The notes: generated from the letters alone by a model not told the origin. Counted from the first letter of the stretch, positions 1-9,142 are shown. The stretch is 64,000 nt of DNA from Stakelama saccharophila (GCF_032229225.1 NZ_CP135076.1:1593001-1657000); one strand, 5' to 3'. Numbers and translations: made by a program.

Positions 1-1
1 T

Positions 2-385
2 GCCGGTGCCGTCGCGGGGCGCTGGTATCGCCGGCTGGCGCCGGCCGCCGGGCTGGAGGATTTCGGCGTCAGCCACGTGACGCTGAAACCCGGCGCCTGG
101 TCGTCGCAGCGCCACTGGCACGCCGGCGAGGACGAGTTCGTGGTGATGCTGTCGGGCGAAGCGGTGCTGGTCGACGACACCGGCGAAACCAGGCTTCGCG
201 CCGGAGACTGTGCCGCCTTTCCCAAGGGCGACGGCAACGGCCATGTGCTGCAGAACCGCAGCGGTTCGGAATGCGTGTTCGTGGCGGTCGGCCGGCCGTC
301 GAATACCGCCTGCCACTATCCCGACGTCGACATGCAGTTGGTGCCGGGCGAGGGGTTCCGGCGCCGCGACGGCAGCGCGTTCTGA
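2..385 (+). CDS. Cupin domain protein (5' end outside window)
   Basis: The frame ending at TGA 383-385 stays open back to base 2, so the N-terminus lies beyond the left edge; 127 residues are visible. The stretch HWHAGEDEFVVMLSG fits cupin motif 1 (HxH, four residues, E, six residues, G). GDCAAFPKGDGNGH fits motif 2, so this is a small single-domain cupin with a probable metal site. A GTG at 77 could be mistaken for the start, but it lies inside the domain and the frame is open before it. Substrate and reaction cannot be inferred. The next gene is convergent. Confidence 0.7.
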   Translation, partial: AGAVAGRWYRRLAPAAGLEDFGVSHVTLKPGAWSSQRHWHAGEDEFVVMLSGEAVLVDDTGETRLRAGDCAAFPKGDGNGHVLQNRSGSECVFVAVGRPSNTACHYPDVDMQLVPGEGFRRRDGSAF

Positions 386-395
386 CGCGGGCGAG

Positions 396-560
396 TCAAT
401 CGGTTCCCTCGTCCTTCGACGAACCGGACGGCATGGCGATGCCGAGCGCGAGGCCGATGGCGATGCCGACACCAATATTGTCCATCGCCACACCGACGGC
501 GACGCCGATCGCAACGCCGATACCGATATTCCTGCCGGAACCCGCGTGCCGCCGCTTCAT
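396..560 (-). CDS. Small glycine-zipper-like hydrophobic protein
   Basis: A 54-residue protein whose ATG (558-560) overlaps the TGA of the upstream GST gene as ATGA, the usual sign of translational coupling. After a basic N-terminus (MKRRHAGSGR) it has about 34 residues of Gly/Ala/Ile/Val in a repeating GIAIG/GVAVG pattern, then an acidic hydrophilic tail ending in EGTD. The pattern resembles glycine-zipper membrane segments. The DNA shows degenerate copies of a GGCGATGCC-type unit. No function can be assigned. The overlap and the clean amphipathic layout argue that it is real rather than a chance frame. Confidence 0.5.
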   Translation of the reverse strand: MKRRHAGSGRNIGIGVAIGVAVGVAMDNIGVGIAIGLALGIAMPSGSSKDEGTD

Positions 561-1225
561 TGCGACGCCGGCTGTTCGTAGCGTTCGATCACCCAATCCT
601 CCTCCTGCGCGCCGGCGATCCAGTCCTGCATGAAGGGATGGGCGATCACCGCCTGCATATAGGCCGGGGCGAAACGCGCGACCGGCAGCGAATAGGTGAT
701 GATGCGGGTGACGACGGGCGCGAACATGATGTCCGCCGCGCCGAATGCGCCGAACAGGAAGGCACCGGCGCCGCCATAGCGTGCCCTGGCCTGCGCCCAT
801 AATTCCATAACGCGCTGCAATTCCGCGACGACATCCGCGTCGGGCTGTTTCGGCGCGAAGGTCTGGCGGATGTTCATGGGATGCTTGCTGCGCAGCGCGG
901 GAAAGCTGGAATGCATTTCCGCCGCCATCGAGCGGGCCATGGCGCGGGCTGCGGGATCGTCGGGCCAGAAAAGGCGGTTGCCGGTCTGGTCGTTGAGGTG
1001 TTCGATGATCGCCAGGCTGTCCCACACCACATCGTCGCCGTCCCACAGCACCGGCACCTTGCCGGAGGACGGCGCGAACTCGTCGCCCCGGCGGCGCTTT
1101 TCCCAATCCTGATCGTAGAGCGGAACGACCGCTTCCTCGAACGGAAGGCCCGACTGCTTCATGGCGAGCCAGCCGCGCAGCGACCAGGAGGAATAGGCCT
1201 TATTGCCGATGATGAGCTTGCGCAT
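557..1225 (-). CDS. Glutathione S-transferase family protein
   Basis: 222 residues, a normal length for cytosolic GSTs. Residues 1-80 form the thioredoxin-like N-domain: IIGNKAYSSWSLRGW carries the likely catalytic serine pair, GKVPVLWDGD the cis-proline loop, and DSLAIIEHL the glutathione-contacting segment. Residues 90-215 are the helical C-domain. It probably conjugates or isomerises electrophiles with glutathione in the cytoplasm. The substrate is unknown. It overlaps the small downstream gene by ATGA. Confidence 0.85.
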   Translation of the reverse strand: MRKLIIGNKAYSSWSLRGWLAMKQSGLPFEEAVVPLYDQDWEKRRRGDEFAPSSGKVPVLWDGDDVVWDSLAIIEHLNDQTGNRLFWPDDPAARAMARSMAAEMHSSFPALRSKHPMNIRQTFAPKQPDADVVAELQRVMELWAQARARYGGAGAFLFGAFGAADIMFAPVVTRIITYSLPVARFAPAYMQAVIAHPFMQDWIAGAQEEDWVIERYEQPASQ

Positions 1226-1277
1226 GGCACCGGCATAGCGGTGCGACCGGCGCGGAGCAATCCGCGCCGGATGCGGG

Positions 1278-1937
1278 TCAGTCGGGCTGGTCGGCCGCCG
1301 GGACCGGCGTCAGCGCATAGATGTCGAGACCGTCCGGATCGCTGTGCGGGACCACCAGTCGCCACTGGAACGGGCCGACCCGTTCGACGACGCCGGCGAT
1401 GTCGCGATCCGGCTGTGCGCCGTAGCCGAGCGAATTCTCGCCCGGCGCGTCCTGCTGCGCGCCGAGGAAGACGAGCCGGTTCGCATCTTCGTCGTGATAC
1501 AGCCAACCGGCGGGAAGATCGGTTCCGGTCTGTTTCAGGAAGCTGAGATGCTCCGGCCCGTCGCTTTTCACATAGCAGAAGAAGGGCGGGAAGGATTCGA
1601 AGCCGCGCCGGTTGGCATAGGCGCCCAGCCGGATGACGCGGCAGCGATAGGAACCCGGCGGCAGCGCCGGGTGATCGAGCGCGCCGTCGGCCTGCGTGAA
1701 CGGCGCTTCCTTTTCGAGCGAGGCGGCCTTGTGCTTCTCCGCAAGGGCCAGCGCATCGCTCCAGATGCGATCGAGTTCGGCGAGCCTGGCCTCGTCGTCG
1801 GGACGGATCGTCGCACGCCAGCCCGTTTCCTCGATCGCCGCCGCGGAGACCGGCTCGACCGTATCCGTACGGGACGCCATATTGGCGCAGCCGGCCAGCA
1901 GAATGCTCGTCAGGAGCGCGGAAATGTGCGCGCGCAT
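1278..1937 (-). CDS. DUF4893 domain lipoprotein
   Basis: 219 residues with a lipoprotein signal: a short basic start, hydrophobic ISALLTSILLAG and lipobox LAGC with Cys at about 17. The rest matches the DUF4893 family common in sphingomonads, including a YRCRVIRLG core, paired cysteines (YRCRV and FFCYVKSDG) and an FLKQTGTDLPAGWLY segment. It is likely a periplasm-facing membrane-anchored protein of unknown role. It lies 52 bp upstream of the GST gene on the same strand and may be transcribed with it. Confidence 0.75.
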   Translation of the reverse strand: MRAHISALLTSILLAGCANMASRTDTVEPVSAAAIEETGWRATIRPDDEARLAELDRIWSDALALAEKHKAASLEKEAPFTQADGALDHPALPPGSYRCRVIRLGAYANRRGFESFPPFFCYVKSDGPEHLSFLKQTGTDLPAGWLYHDEDANRLVFLGAQQDAPGENSLGYGAQPDRDIAGVVERVGPFQWRLVVPHSDPDGLDIYALTPVPAADQPD

Positions 1938-2064
1938 CGCCGTCTATCCTTTTCGCAAAGGGCGTTAGAAAAGGATTAACGCCAACATGGTAAAGAAAGG
2001 GTTAACGGTGGATCGGATCACGGCAGCGGGCCGGACCGGGCATCGATCCCGTCGGTGCCACCGG

Positions 2065-2084
2065 GCTCCCGCCTTCGCGGGAGC
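2065..2084. repeat. REP-like palindrome
   Basis: A perfect 8-bp inverted repeat, GCTCCCGC / GCGGGAGC with loop CTTC, in the 240-bp gap between DUF4893 and yihA. It belongs to the same extragenic family as 7860-7883 and 11161-11184 (variants of GCTCCTGC-GCAGGAGC). Confidence 0.7.
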
Positions 2085-2177
2085 GCAAGGAAGGTGGAGT
2101 TGGAACGAGACTCTTCCTGGGCCGGCTCAAGGGGCGGTACGACGTTTACAGTCGGCCGAACCTACCTCTGAACGGCG

Positions 2178-2813
2178 TTAGAGGATCGCTTCGAGGACGA
2201 CGGCGCGCAGATCGGCGATGCCCATTCCCTTCTCGCTCGACGTGGCGAGGATGTCGGGATGGGCGGCTGGACGCTTGCGGACTTCGGCGGCGGTCCGATC
2301 GATCGTTTCGGCGAGCGCGCTCGCCTTGATCTTGTCCGCCTTGGTGAGGACGATGCGGTAGCTGACCGCCGCCTTGTCGAGCATGTCCAGAATGTCGCGG
2401 TCGATTTCCTTCACGCCGTGGCGCGAATCGATGAGGACCAGCGTACGCTTCAGCACGGCGCGGCCGCGCAGGAAATCGTTCACCAGATAGCGCCACTTCT
2501 TCACCACGTCCTTCGGCGCCTTGGCGAAGCCGTAGCCCGGCATGTCGACGAGACGGAAGGTCAGGGGATCGCCTACGTCGAAAAAGTTCAATTCCTGCGT
2601 GCGGCCGGGCGTGACGGACGTGCGCGCCAGGCTGTTGCGGCCGGTGAGCGCGTTGATCAGCGACGACTTGCCGACGTTCGAGCGGCCGGCAAAGGCGATT
2701 TCCGGCACGGACGGATCCGGCAGGAACTGAAGCTGCGGCGCGGATTTCAGGAAGGTGATCGGGCCGGCGAAGACTTTCCGCGCCTGTTCAATCGGTTCGG
2801 GATCGAAGCTCAT
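2178..2813 (-). CDS. yihA: Ribosome biogenesis GTPase YihA/EngB (YsxC)
   Basis: 211 residues, the normal size. GTPase motifs are intact: G1 GRSNVGKS (43-50), G2 region with TSVTPGRTQ (about 65-73), G3 DMPG (90-93), G4 TKAD (157-160), and an ATSSEKG G5-like stretch. YihA is a circularly unpermuted TRAFAC GTPase needed for large-subunit ribosome assembly. It is the last gene of the rpmH-rnpA-yidD-yidC-yihA cluster, 70 bp after yidC, an order typical of Alphaproteobacteria. Confidence 0.95.
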   Translation of the reverse strand: MSFDPEPIEQARKVFAGPITFLKSAPQLQFLPDPSVPEIAFAGRSNVGKSSLINALTGRNSLARTSVTPGRTQELNFFDVGDPLTFRLVDMPGYGFAKAPKDVVKKWRYLVNDFLRGRAVLKRTLVLIDSRHGVKEIDRDILDMLDKAAVSYRIVLTKADKIKASALAETIDRTAAEVRKRPAAHPDILATSSEKGMGIADLRAVVLEAIL

Positions 2814-2883
2814 GTCGGTTCTGCGCGACGGCCGGTCCGGCGGCGGACGGACGTCCGGTCGAACGTCGCATCCGCCGTGCGGT

Positions 2884-4599
2884 TCATTCCGCCTTCGCCT
2901 TTTCCTTCTGCTGCTTGAGCTGCGGATGGCGGCTGTAGAGATATTGCTGCTGCGCGATGGTCACCAGATTGGACGTGATCCAGTAGATCTGCAGGCCGAC
3001 CGCGAACGGCGCCATCACGAACATCAGCACCCACGGCATCAGGCCGAAGATCTGCTTCTGCGTGTCGTCCATCGGCGCCGGATTGAGGCGGAACTGAAAG
3101 AACATCGAAATGCCGAGCAGGATCGGAATCACGCCGATTGCGATGAAATGCGGCGGGGTGAAATCGAGCAGGCCGAACAGGTTCACCGGCGTCAGCGGAT
3201 CGGGCGCGGACAGATCCTTGATCCACAGAACAAAGGGCTTGTGGCGCATCTCGATGGTGAGCTGCAGCACCTTGTAGAGCGCGAAGAAGACCGGAATCTG
3301 CAGCAGCGTCGGCGCGCAGCCGCCGAGCGGATTGACCTTTTCCTCCTTGTAGAGCTGCATCATCTCCTGCTGGAGGCGCGGCTTGTCGTCCTTGTGGCGT
3401 TCCTGCAGCGCCTTCATCTTCGGCTGGATCGCGCGCATGCCCGCCATGGAGCGGAACTGGCGCTGGGCGATCGGGAACATCGCGCCGCGAATGGTAAGCG
3501 TCAGCAGGATGATCGCGATGCCGAAATTGCCGACATGGCGGAACAGCCAGTCGAGATAATAGAAGATCGGCTTTTCGACGATTTCGAACCAGCCCCAGTC
3601 GATCGCCTTGTCGAACAGCGGGACGCCGGCACTCTGATAATGCTGGAGGAGCGATACCTCCTTGCCGCCGGCGAAGAAGCGGGAAGTGTAGCTCGTCTGC
3701 TGCCCCGGCTGGAGCAGCCTGGGCTGCGTCGGGGTGTAGTCGCTCTGGTAGGTCTGGTTGGCGCCGGAGCGGAACTGGGCGCTTACCGGGCGCGACTGAT
3801 CGGGGACGAGCGCGGTCAGCCAGTATTTGTCGGTAAAGCCCATCCAGCCGCCGGTGGTGTCGAACGCGGCGGGCTTTTCGTCCAGGTCGTCGAAGTCGAT
3901 GTCGTAATCGGCCGCGCCGCCGTGAACGGCCATCGGCCCGGTATGGATCGTCCAGGTATCGGCGTCTTCGGACTCGCCGCTGCGGTTCACCAGCGCATAG
4001 GGGCGGACCTGCACGGGCGCGTTTCCGGCATTGGCCACGGTCTGCTTGACGGTGAACATATACTGATCGTCGACGCCGATGGTGATGGCGAAGCGCTGGC
4101 CACGGCCGTTTTGCGCCGTCAGCGTGACCGGACGACCCGGCGTCAGTATCTTGCTGTCGGCCTGCCACACCGTGTCGGGGCCGGGCGGGACGATTCCCTG
4201 TGCCCGCCAGCCGAACCCGGCGAAATAGGCGTGGGGGGTGCCGGCCGGCGACAGCAGGCGGATCGGCGGCGAATCCTCGGCGATGGTCTGGCGGTATTCG
4301 GGCAGGACGAGATCGTCGATCCGCGCGCCCTTCAGATTGATCGAGCCTTTGAGATGCGGCGTGTCGATCCGCACGCGCGGCGTTTCCGCGATCACCTTTG
4401 CCCGGTCGCGGACCACCGCGGGCGCTTCGGCGGTGGGGTCCGCCTTCGGGTTCGCCTTCGGCTCCATCTCGGCGCCGCTCTCGACCGTCGTCGGCCGCGG
4501 GTTGGAGGGGAAGAAGCGATCCACGATCGGCTGCCACGCGAACAGCACGAGCGCGGCGATCACCGCGAAGAGGATGAAATTCTTCTGATCGTTCTTCAC
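2884..4599 (-). CDS. yidC: Membrane protein insertase YidC
   Basis: 571 residues starting at GTG 4599, with GGGGATCAGA upstream as a ribosome site. Layout is typical of Gram-negative YidC: N-terminal membrane segment (about 8-24), a periplasmic beta-domain (about 60-340), then the conserved five-helix insertase domain. Arg371 in [12 protein letters not shown] sits where the positively charged groove residue is expected. [17 protein letters not shown] (near 420-440) is the family core, and the tail is basic. It inserts and folds inner-membrane proteins alone or with Sec. The 46-bp gap from yidD suggests one transcript. Confidence 0.97.
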   Translation of the reverse strand: MKNDQKNFILFAVIAALVLFAWQPIVDRFFPSNPRPTTVESGAEMEPKANPKADPTAEAPAVVRDRAKVIAETPRVRIDTPHLKGSINLKGARIDDLVLPEYRQTIAEDSPPIRLLSPAGTPHAYFAGFGWRAQGIVPPGPDTVWQADSKILTPGRPVTLTAQNGRGQRFAITIGVDDQYMFTVKQTVANAGNAPVQVRPYALVNRSGESEDADTWTIHTGPMAVHGGAADYDIDFDDLDEKPAAFDTTGGWMGFTDKYWLTALVPDQSRPVSAQFRSGANQTYQSDYTPTQPRLLQPGQQTSYTSRFFAGGKEVSLLQHYQSAGVPLFDKAIDWGWFEIVEKPIFYYLDWLFRHVGNFGIAIILLTLTIRGAMFPIAQRQFRSMAGMRAIQPKMKALQERHKDDKPRLQQEMMQLYKEEKVNPLGGCAPTLLQIPVFFALYKVLQLTIEMRHKPFVLWIKDLSAPDPLTPVNLFGLLDFTPPHFIAIGVIPILLGISMFFQFRLNPAPMDDTQKQIFGLMPWVLMFVMAPFAVGLQIYWITSNLVTIAQQQYLYSRHPQLKQQKEKAKAE

Positions 4600-4645
4600 T
4601 CTGATCCCCGCAACCCTCTTTGACCTATGGCACCGGCCCGCATGT

Positions 4646-4858
4646 TCACGGGACCGGATCGTGCCCGAATCCGCCCCATGGATGGCAGCGCGCGATGCGC
4701 CGGATCGCCAACCAGCCTCCCTTCAGTGCGCCATATCGACGCAGCGCCTGAATCGCATAGCTGGAACAGGACGGCGTGTAGCGGCAGGTTGGCGGCATTA
4801 CCATGGATGGTCCGAGCTGCCAGCCCCGCGCGAGCAGGATAAGCAGCCTGGCGATCAC
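4646..4858 (-). CDS. yidD: Membrane protein insertion efficiency factor YidD
   Basis: 70 residues, starting at GTG 4858, which overlaps the rnpA stop (GTGA). The family hallmark [15 protein letters not shown] is at 25-39, and the GGFGHDPVP end is typical. YidD is a small amphipathic inner-membrane protein that helps YidC-dependent insertion. Its place between rnpA and yidC is conserved across bacteria. Confidence 0.93.
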   Translation of the reverse strand: MIARLLILLARGWQLGPSMVMPPTCRYTPSCSSYAIQALRRYGALKGGWLAIRRIARCHPWGGFGHDPVP

Positions 4859-5352
4859 GCGTCTGCTCCGTTCCGCGTGTCGGCCCCGCGCCGGGCGATC
4901 TTCGCCAGCGCCTTGCGCAGTTCGGTGCGAAGCTGATCGAAGGCGCGCTCGATACCGGAAGCGCGGCCGATCAGGACGTGATCGGCGCCGGGATGGCCGC
5001 AGGTGGGCAGGATTTCCCGGGCAAGCGCGCGAAAACGCCGTTTCATGCGATTGCGCACGACGGCGTTCCCGACCTTTTTCGACACGGTGATGCCGATCCG
5101 CATGGTCGGATCGTCGTCGCGGCGGTCGCGCACCAGCAGGACGAATCCCGGCATCGGCGCACGCGCGCCGCGATTGGCCGCGAGAAACTCGCTCCGCCGC
5201 TTGAGCCCGGTTACGCCGACAGCTTCTTGCGGCCGCGCGCCCGGCGCGCCCGGATCACCTTGCGACCGCCCGGCGTCGCCATGCGGGCACGGAAACCGTG
5301 CCGGCGTGCACGCACGAGGTTGCTCGGCTGAAAGGTCCGCTTCATCACTCAT
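4855..5352 (-). CDS. rnpA: Ribonuclease P protein component, with unusual upstream start
   Basis: The conserved RnpA fold begins at [14 protein letters not shown] (residue 49 of this frame). It includes the RNA-binding signature [18 protein letters not shown] (91-108), so the enzyme subunit that helps RNase P trim tRNA 5' ends is intact. The start is the problem. Between the end of rpmH and the conserved region there is no ATG, GTG, TTG or CTG in frame. The first in-frame canonical start is ATG 5352, 7 bases before the rpmH ATG, which would give 165 residues with rpmH nested entirely inside. The only later ATG (near residue 67) would remove the first helix. Either a long N-terminal extension is made, as described for Thermus, or a rare start codon is used. 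Confidence 0.9.
   Translation of the reverse strand: MSDEADLSAEQPRACTPARFPCPHGDAGRSQGDPGAPGARPQEAVGVTGLKRRSEFLAANRGARAPMPGFVLLVRDRRDDDPTMRIGITVSKKVGNAVVRNRMKRRFRALAREILPTCGHPGADHVLIGRASGIERAFDQLRTELRKALAKIARRGADTRNGADA
5211..5345 (-). CDS. rpmH: 50S ribosomal protein L34
   Basis: 44 residues, beginning [19 protein letters not shown] and ending RGRKKLSA: an unmistakable full-length L34. On the minus strand the start is preceded by TTGAGGA at a good distance, giving GAGGAATGAGTGATG, where the second ATG is L34. The first ATG (5350-5352) lies immediately after the ribosome site in the rnpA frame. First gene of the insertase/RNase P operon. Confidence 0.97.
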   Translation of the reverse strand: MKRTFQPSNLVRARRHGFRARMATPGGRKVIRARRARGRKKLSA

Positions 5353-5436
5353 TCCTCAAGGATCGAAACTAAAAGGGCCGCCCCGACGGGGGACGACCTG
5401 CTTGGCCGCAGCCCTTACGCAAGGACGGGGCCCAAG

Positions 5437-5694
5437 TCAACGCGCGGCTTTCTTCGCCAGGTTGCGCCGCCGCCGGGCGCTGCGGCGGCGCAAGGCGCGG
5501 TCGGCCAGATGCCCAAAGCGCGGCCAGCGCAGCTTGGCCCGCACGAAGACGCGTCGTGCCCAGAGTGAGTTGCGCAGAACGAGGACAAGGCCTCCGGCGA
5601 ACACGAATATCCCGCCCGGACCGGGAATGGCGCCGACCAGCGGCGACAGCAGCATGACCAGGATGCCGGTGCACAGAAGCAGAAAGCGGATCAT
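5437..5694 (-). CDS. PGPGW-type small membrane protein
   Basis: 85 residues from ATG 5692-5694. Two hydrophobic segments (IRFLLLCTGILVMLLSPL and GGIFVFAGGLVLVL) surround a PGPGG turn, as in the PGPGW transmembrane family. A strongly basic C-terminus (RRRSARRRRNLAKKAAR) follows. A longer frame upstream lacks such character, so the inner ATG is preferred. Function unknown. It is divergent from comM, with 154 bp between. Confidence 0.7.
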   Translation of the reverse strand: MIRFLLLCTGILVMLLSPLVGAIPGPGGIFVFAGGLVLVLRNSLWARRVFVRAKLRWPRFGHLADRALRRRSARRRRNLAKKAAR

Positions 5695-5848
5695 GAAGCC
5701 GAGGCGGGAAGCGGAGGATGCACAGACGCTATCTGGTGCACCGGGGCGCCCTGCGCAACCGCGCTCGCGACGGAGCGAGCGTGGCGGACGGCCCATGGTG
5801 GCGCGTGCCGGCAAACGCGCTATGCAGGGCGCGAACAGGGGGGAATCG

Positions 5849-7357
5849 ATGGTCGCGATCGTATCGACGGTAGCCTATCTGGGGCTGGAGGCGCGGGCGG
5901 TGGAGGTGCAGGTCCAGGTCGCACCGGGCGTGCCCGCCTTCGTGGTGGTGGGATTGCCGGACAAGGCGGTCGCCGAAAGCCGTGAGCGGGTGCGTGCCGC
6001 CATCGCCGCCATCGGCCTGTCGCTGCCGCCGAAGCGCATCACCGTGAACCTGTCGCCGGCCGACCTGCCCAAGGAGGGATCGCATTACGATCTGCCCATC
6101 GCGCTCGGCCTGCTGAGCGCGATGGGCGTGGTCGATGCCGAGACGCTGGCCGGCTATGTCGTGGTCGGCGAGCTGGGCCTGAACGGGCGCATCGCGCCGT
6201 CGCCCGGCGTGCTGCTTGCCGCGCTGCATGCCGGCGAGCGGGATCGGGGGCTGATCTGTCCGGTCGAGCAGGGGGCGGAGGCGGCCTGGGCCGGTTCGGT
6301 CGAGGTGCTGGCCGCGCCCGATCTCATCGCGCTCACCAATCATCTGAAGGGCGAGCAGTTGTTGCCGGCGCCGCCGGCGGGCGAGATGATCGCGGCGGAA
6401 ACGGGGCCGGACCTGAAGAAGGTCAAGGGCCAGGAAATCGCGAAACGGGCGCTGGAGATCGCGGCGGCGGGCGGTCACAACCTGCTGATGGTCGGGCCGC
6501 CCGGTGCGGGCAAGTCGCTGCTGGCGTCCTGCCTGCCCGGCATCCTGCCCCCGCTCGATGCGGCCGAGGCGCTGGAAGTTTCGATGGTCGCGTCGGTGGC
6601 GGGAACCATGACGGACGGCAAGCTGACGCGCCGGCGGCCGTTTCGCGACCCGCATCACTCGGCATCCATGGCGGCGCTGACCGGTGGCGGGCTGAAGGTG
6701 AAGCCGGGCGAGGTGAGCATGGCGCATCTGGGCGTCCTGTTCCTGGACGAACTGCCGGAATTCCAGCGGGCCGTGCTCGATTCGCTGCGGCAGCCGCTGG
6801 AAACGGGAACGGTGAGCGTCGCCCGCGCCAATGCGCATGTCACCTTTCCCGCACGGGTCCAGCTCGTCGCGGCGATGAACCCGTGCCGCTGCGGGCATCT
6901 GGGCGATGCGGCGCTCGCCTGTTCGCGCGCGCCGAAATGCGCGGTCGATTATCAGGCCAAGGTTTCCGGCCCGCTGCTCGACCGGATCGACCTTCATGTC
7001 GAGGTCGATGCGGTGAGCGCGGCCGACCTGGTGCTGCCGCCGCCGGCCGAAGGTTCCGTTGAGGTGGCCGCGCGGGTCGCCGCCGCACGCCAGGCGCAGA
7101 CGCAGCGATACGAAGCGGCGACAGCGCGGACCAATGCCGAAATCGACGGCGATCTGCTGGAAACCGCGGCGACGCCCGACGAACCGGGCCGGGCGTTGCT
7201 GGCGCAGGCGGCCGAGGCCACGCGGATGTCCGCGCGCGGCTATACGCGGGTGCTCCGGGTCGCACGCACGGTTGCGGATCTGGCAGGCGCCGACGAGGTC
7301 GCCCGCATCCATGTGGCCGAAGCGCTCAGCTATCGGCGGCAGGCCCCGCGAGCTTGA
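5849..7357 (+). CDS. comM: YifB/ComM family Mg-chelatase-like AAA ATPase
   Basis: 502 residues from ATG 5849, with AGGGGGGAATCG as ribosome site; the open frame extends further upstream but without family sequence. Residues 1-165 are the Lon-S5-like ChlI domain (AYLGLEARAVEVQVQV, GLPDKAVAESRERVRAA). The AAA+ domain has Walker A GPPGAGKS (216-223) and Walker B GVLFLDEL (295-302). A Cys cluster (MNPCRCGHLGD) and the C-terminal Mg-chelatase domain (ARGYTRVLRVARTVADL) follow. ComM homologues are hexameric helicases that promote branch migration during natural transformation. Confidence 0.93.
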   Translation: MVAIVSTVAYLGLEARAVEVQVQVAPGVPAFVVVGLPDKAVAESRERVRAAIAAIGLSLPPKRITVNLSPADLPKEGSHYDLPIALGLLSAMGVVDAETLAGYVVVGELGLNGRIAPSPGVLLAALHAGERDRGLICPVEQGAEAAWAGSVEVLAAPDLIALTNHLKGEQLLPAPPAGEMIAAETGPDLKKVKGQEIAKRALEIAAAGGHNLLMVGPPGAGKSLLASCLPGILPPLDAAEALEVSMVASVAGTMTDGKLTRRRPFRDPHHSASMAALTGGGLKVKPGEVSMAHLGVLFLDELPEFQRAVLDSLRQPLETGTVSVARANAHVTFPARVQLVAAMNPCRCGHLGDAALACSRAPKCAVDYQAKVSGPLLDRIDLHVEVDAVSAADLVLPPPAEGSVEVAARVAAARQAQTQRYEAATARTNAEIDGDLLETAATPDEPGRALLAQAAEATRMSARGYTRVLRVARTVADLAGADEVARIHVAEALSYRRQAPRA

Positions 7358-7668
7358 AGAAACGCAACGGTGGCGAGCTGCCGTTTATTTCCCCTCCCTT
7401 TCTAGAGACTTCTGCGAAACTCCCCGTCATCCCGGACTTGTTCCGGGGGCCACGGAGCCACGAACCCGTATGGTGCCGGTTTGCTGCGCCGTGGATGCCG
7501 GAACAAGTCCGGCATGACGAAAAGAGGCCTTCTTGCAAGGGAAGGGAGGACGGCCATCATTGGGTCGGGCTGGGCTATCGCCGGCGGGCACCGGAGTTGA
7601 TCGCCGCCGGCGGCTCGGGAACGGACATCTTGCGATGGTGTCGCCGATCGTCTAGCGCACCGGCGAGT
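7358..7668. other. Intergenic region with a paired palindrome element
   Basis: About 310 bp between comM and tRNA-Leu with no convincing gene. It contains two inverted copies of CCGGACTTGTTCCGG (7432-7446) and CCGGAACAAGTCCGG (7498-7512), each flanked on the outside by GTCAT/ATGAC. No terminator with a clear T-run was found after comM. Confidence 0.6.
7431..7513. repeat. REPIN-like doublet of short palindromes
   Basis: Two imperfect palindromes (7431-7447, 7497-7513), exact inverted copies over 15 bp, about 50 bp apart. CGTCAT lies outside the left copy and ATGACG outside the right copy. The same architecture recurs at 11016-11107 and 36576-36666, indicating a dispersed non-coding repeat family. 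Confidence 0.65.
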
Positions 7669-7753
7669 GCCCCTGTGGCGGAATTGGTAGACGCGCTCGA
7701 CTCAAAATCGAGTGCCGCAAGGCGTGCTGGTTCGACTCCGGCCAGGGGCACCA
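7669..7753 (+). tRNA. tRNA-Leu (anticodon CAA)
   Basis: 85 bases with encoded CCA. The acceptor stem GCCCCTG pairs with CAGGGGC, discriminator A. The anticodon stem CTCGA/TCGAG encloses the loop CTCAAAA, giving CAA, which reads UUG. The long variable arm (GCCGCAAGGC) is typical of class II tRNA-Leu, and the T-arm GGTTCGACTCC is normal. Confidence 0.95.
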
Positions 7754-7859
7754 TTCCCGTCGAATACTATCCATCAGGTCGATATGCCGCCGGCATCGGC
7801 GCTGTGGCCCGGCGCGGCATGCGTTCGGCTTTACGCCGGCTACCCGAGCAATGGTGCCC

Positions 7860-7883
7860 GTGTTCCTGCGTTCGCAGGAGCAC
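7860..7883. repeat. REP-like palindrome
   Basis: GTGTTCCTGCG / CGCAGGAGCAC around a TT loop, one G-T pair in an 11-bp stem. Same family as 2065-2084 and 11161-11184. It lies between tRNA-Leu and the aldose epimerase. Confidence 0.65.
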
Positions 7884-7959
7884 AAGAAGGGTGATCCGGC
7901 CCGACCGGAAAACGCACTTGATGGATATCTTCTCTTGTTACATCGGCAAAAGCTTGTCA

Positions 7960-7973
7960 TTTGTCTGACTAAA
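7960..7973 (+). promoter_or_regulatory. Putative operator, TTTGTCTGACTAAA
   Basis: One of four copies of a TTTGTCTGASTA-like motif, each at the head of an arabinose-locus transcript. It lies 27 bp before the epimerase ATG, where a repressor could block a promoter. TTGTC-T-GACTA is half of an odd-length palindrome (TTGTC-N-GACAA), the layout many GntR/FCD regulators bind. Binding by the GntR protein encoded at 22963 is inference. Confidence 0.5.
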
Positions 7974-7999
7974 TCACGGTGACGCGAGAGGGTAGGCGC

Positions 8000-9142
8000 A
8001 TGCGAGGAAGGAATATCGGGCCGGCGGTTCTGACGGCGGCGCTGGCAACGGTGGCGCAGCCGGCCGTCGCCGCGGACGCGGTTCGCGCGCCGTTCGGCAA
8101 GCTGGCGGATGGCACCGCGATCGAAAAGGTGACGCTGACGAACGACAACGGCATGTCGGTGACGACGATGGCACTGGGCGCGTCGGTGCAATCGCTGAGC
8201 GTGCCCGACCGCGACGGCAAGCGTGCGGACGTCGTTCTCGGCTATGACACGCCGGCGGAGTACCTCGCCGACCCGCAATATTTCGGGGCGACCGTCGGCC
8301 GCTTCGCCAACCGTATCGACAGGGGCCGCTTCCCCCTCGACGGCAAGCAGTATCAGCTCGAGATCAACGACGGACCCAACTCGCTGCACGGTGGCAAGCA
8401 GGGCTTCGACAAGCGCGTGTGGGAGGTCGCGTCGGTGGAGAGCGGACCGACCGCGAGCGTCACCTATCGCTATGTCAGTGCCGATGGCGAGGGCGGCTAT
8501 CCCGGCACCGTCACGGCGACGGCGACCTATTCGCTGGGCAGGGACAATGCGCTTCACGTGACCTATCGCGCGACGACCGATGCACCGACGATCGTCAACA
8601 TGAGCAACCACAGCTATTGGAACCTGGCCGGCGCGACGTCGGACACCGGATCGATGGACGATCTGCTGACGATTGATGCCTCGGCCTTCACGCCGGTGAG
8701 TGGGACGCTCATCCCGACCGGCGAGATTCGCCCCGTCGCGGGCACCCCGTTCGATTTCCGCAAGCCGACCCGCATCGGCGCGCGCGTGCGCGACGGATCG
8801 AGCGAACAGCTTCGCTATGGCCATGGCTATGACCACAATTTCGTGATCGACGGCGATGCGGGCACGATGCGACGCATGGCGCGGGTGGAGGATTCGGGCT
8901 CCGGCCGGGTGATGGAGGTCTGGTCGGCAGCGCCGGGCCTGCAATTCTATTCCGGCAACTTCCTGGACGGCACGACGCTGGGCAAGGGACAGCACATCTA
9001 CCGCGAAGGCGATGCACTGGTGTTCGAGCCGCAGCTTTTCCCCGACGCGCCGAACCATCCCGATTTTCCCAGCGCCCGGCTCGACCCTGGCGAAACCTAT
9101 ACCAACAGCATGATCTTCAAATTCTCGGTGGCGGACGATTGA
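8000..9142 (+). CDS. galM: Aldose 1-epimerase (mutarotase), exported
   Basis: 380 residues from ATG 8000, chosen over GTG 7979 because GAGAGGG stands 8 bp before it. A signal peptide ([25 protein letters not shown]) indicates periplasmic location. GalM family features: [12 protein letters not shown] (100-111), [15 protein letters not shown] (127-141), catalytic His204 in [10 protein letters not shown] and catalytic Glu343 in [12 protein letters not shown]. It interconverts the anomers of free aldoses released by arabinanases so that transporters or dehydrogenases receive the right form. It overlaps the following dehydratase by one base. Confidence 0.9.
   Translation: MRGRNIGPAVLTAALATVAQPAVAADAVRAPFGKLADGTAIEKVTLTNDNGMSVTTMALGASVQSLSVPDRDGKRADVVLGYDTPAEYLADPQYFGATVGRFANRIDRGRFPLDGKQYQLEINDGPNSLHGGKQGFDKRVWEVASVESGPTASVTYRYVSADGEGGYPGTVTATATYSLGRDNALHVTYRATTDAPTIVNMSNHSYWNLAGATSDTGSMDDLLTIDASAFTPVSGTLIPTGEIRPVAGTPFDFRKPTRIGARVRDGSSEQLRYGHGYDHNFVIDGDAGTMRRMARVEDSGSGRVMEVWSAAPGLQFYSGNFLDGTTLGKGQHIYREGDALVFEPQLFPDAPNHPDFPSARLDPGETYTNSMIFKFSVADD

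Noticed and set aside
2755-4623. Long open frame opposite yidC (622 residues) and similar long antisense frames, such as 13453-15111 and 11372-13624
   Set aside because: They lie opposite certain genes, are rich in Arg/Ala/Gly with no domain, and are expected when GC-rich codons leave the antisense frame free of stops.
7979-7999. GTG 7979 as the epimerase start
   Set aside because: No ribosome site precedes it, it nearly abuts the putative operator, and ATG 8000 has a good site and a cleaner signal peptide.
7652-9058. Minus-strand 468-residue frame over tRNA-Leu and the epimerase
   Set aside because: Its C-terminal part is antisense to tRNA-Leu and the rest is antisense to a clear GalM gene.
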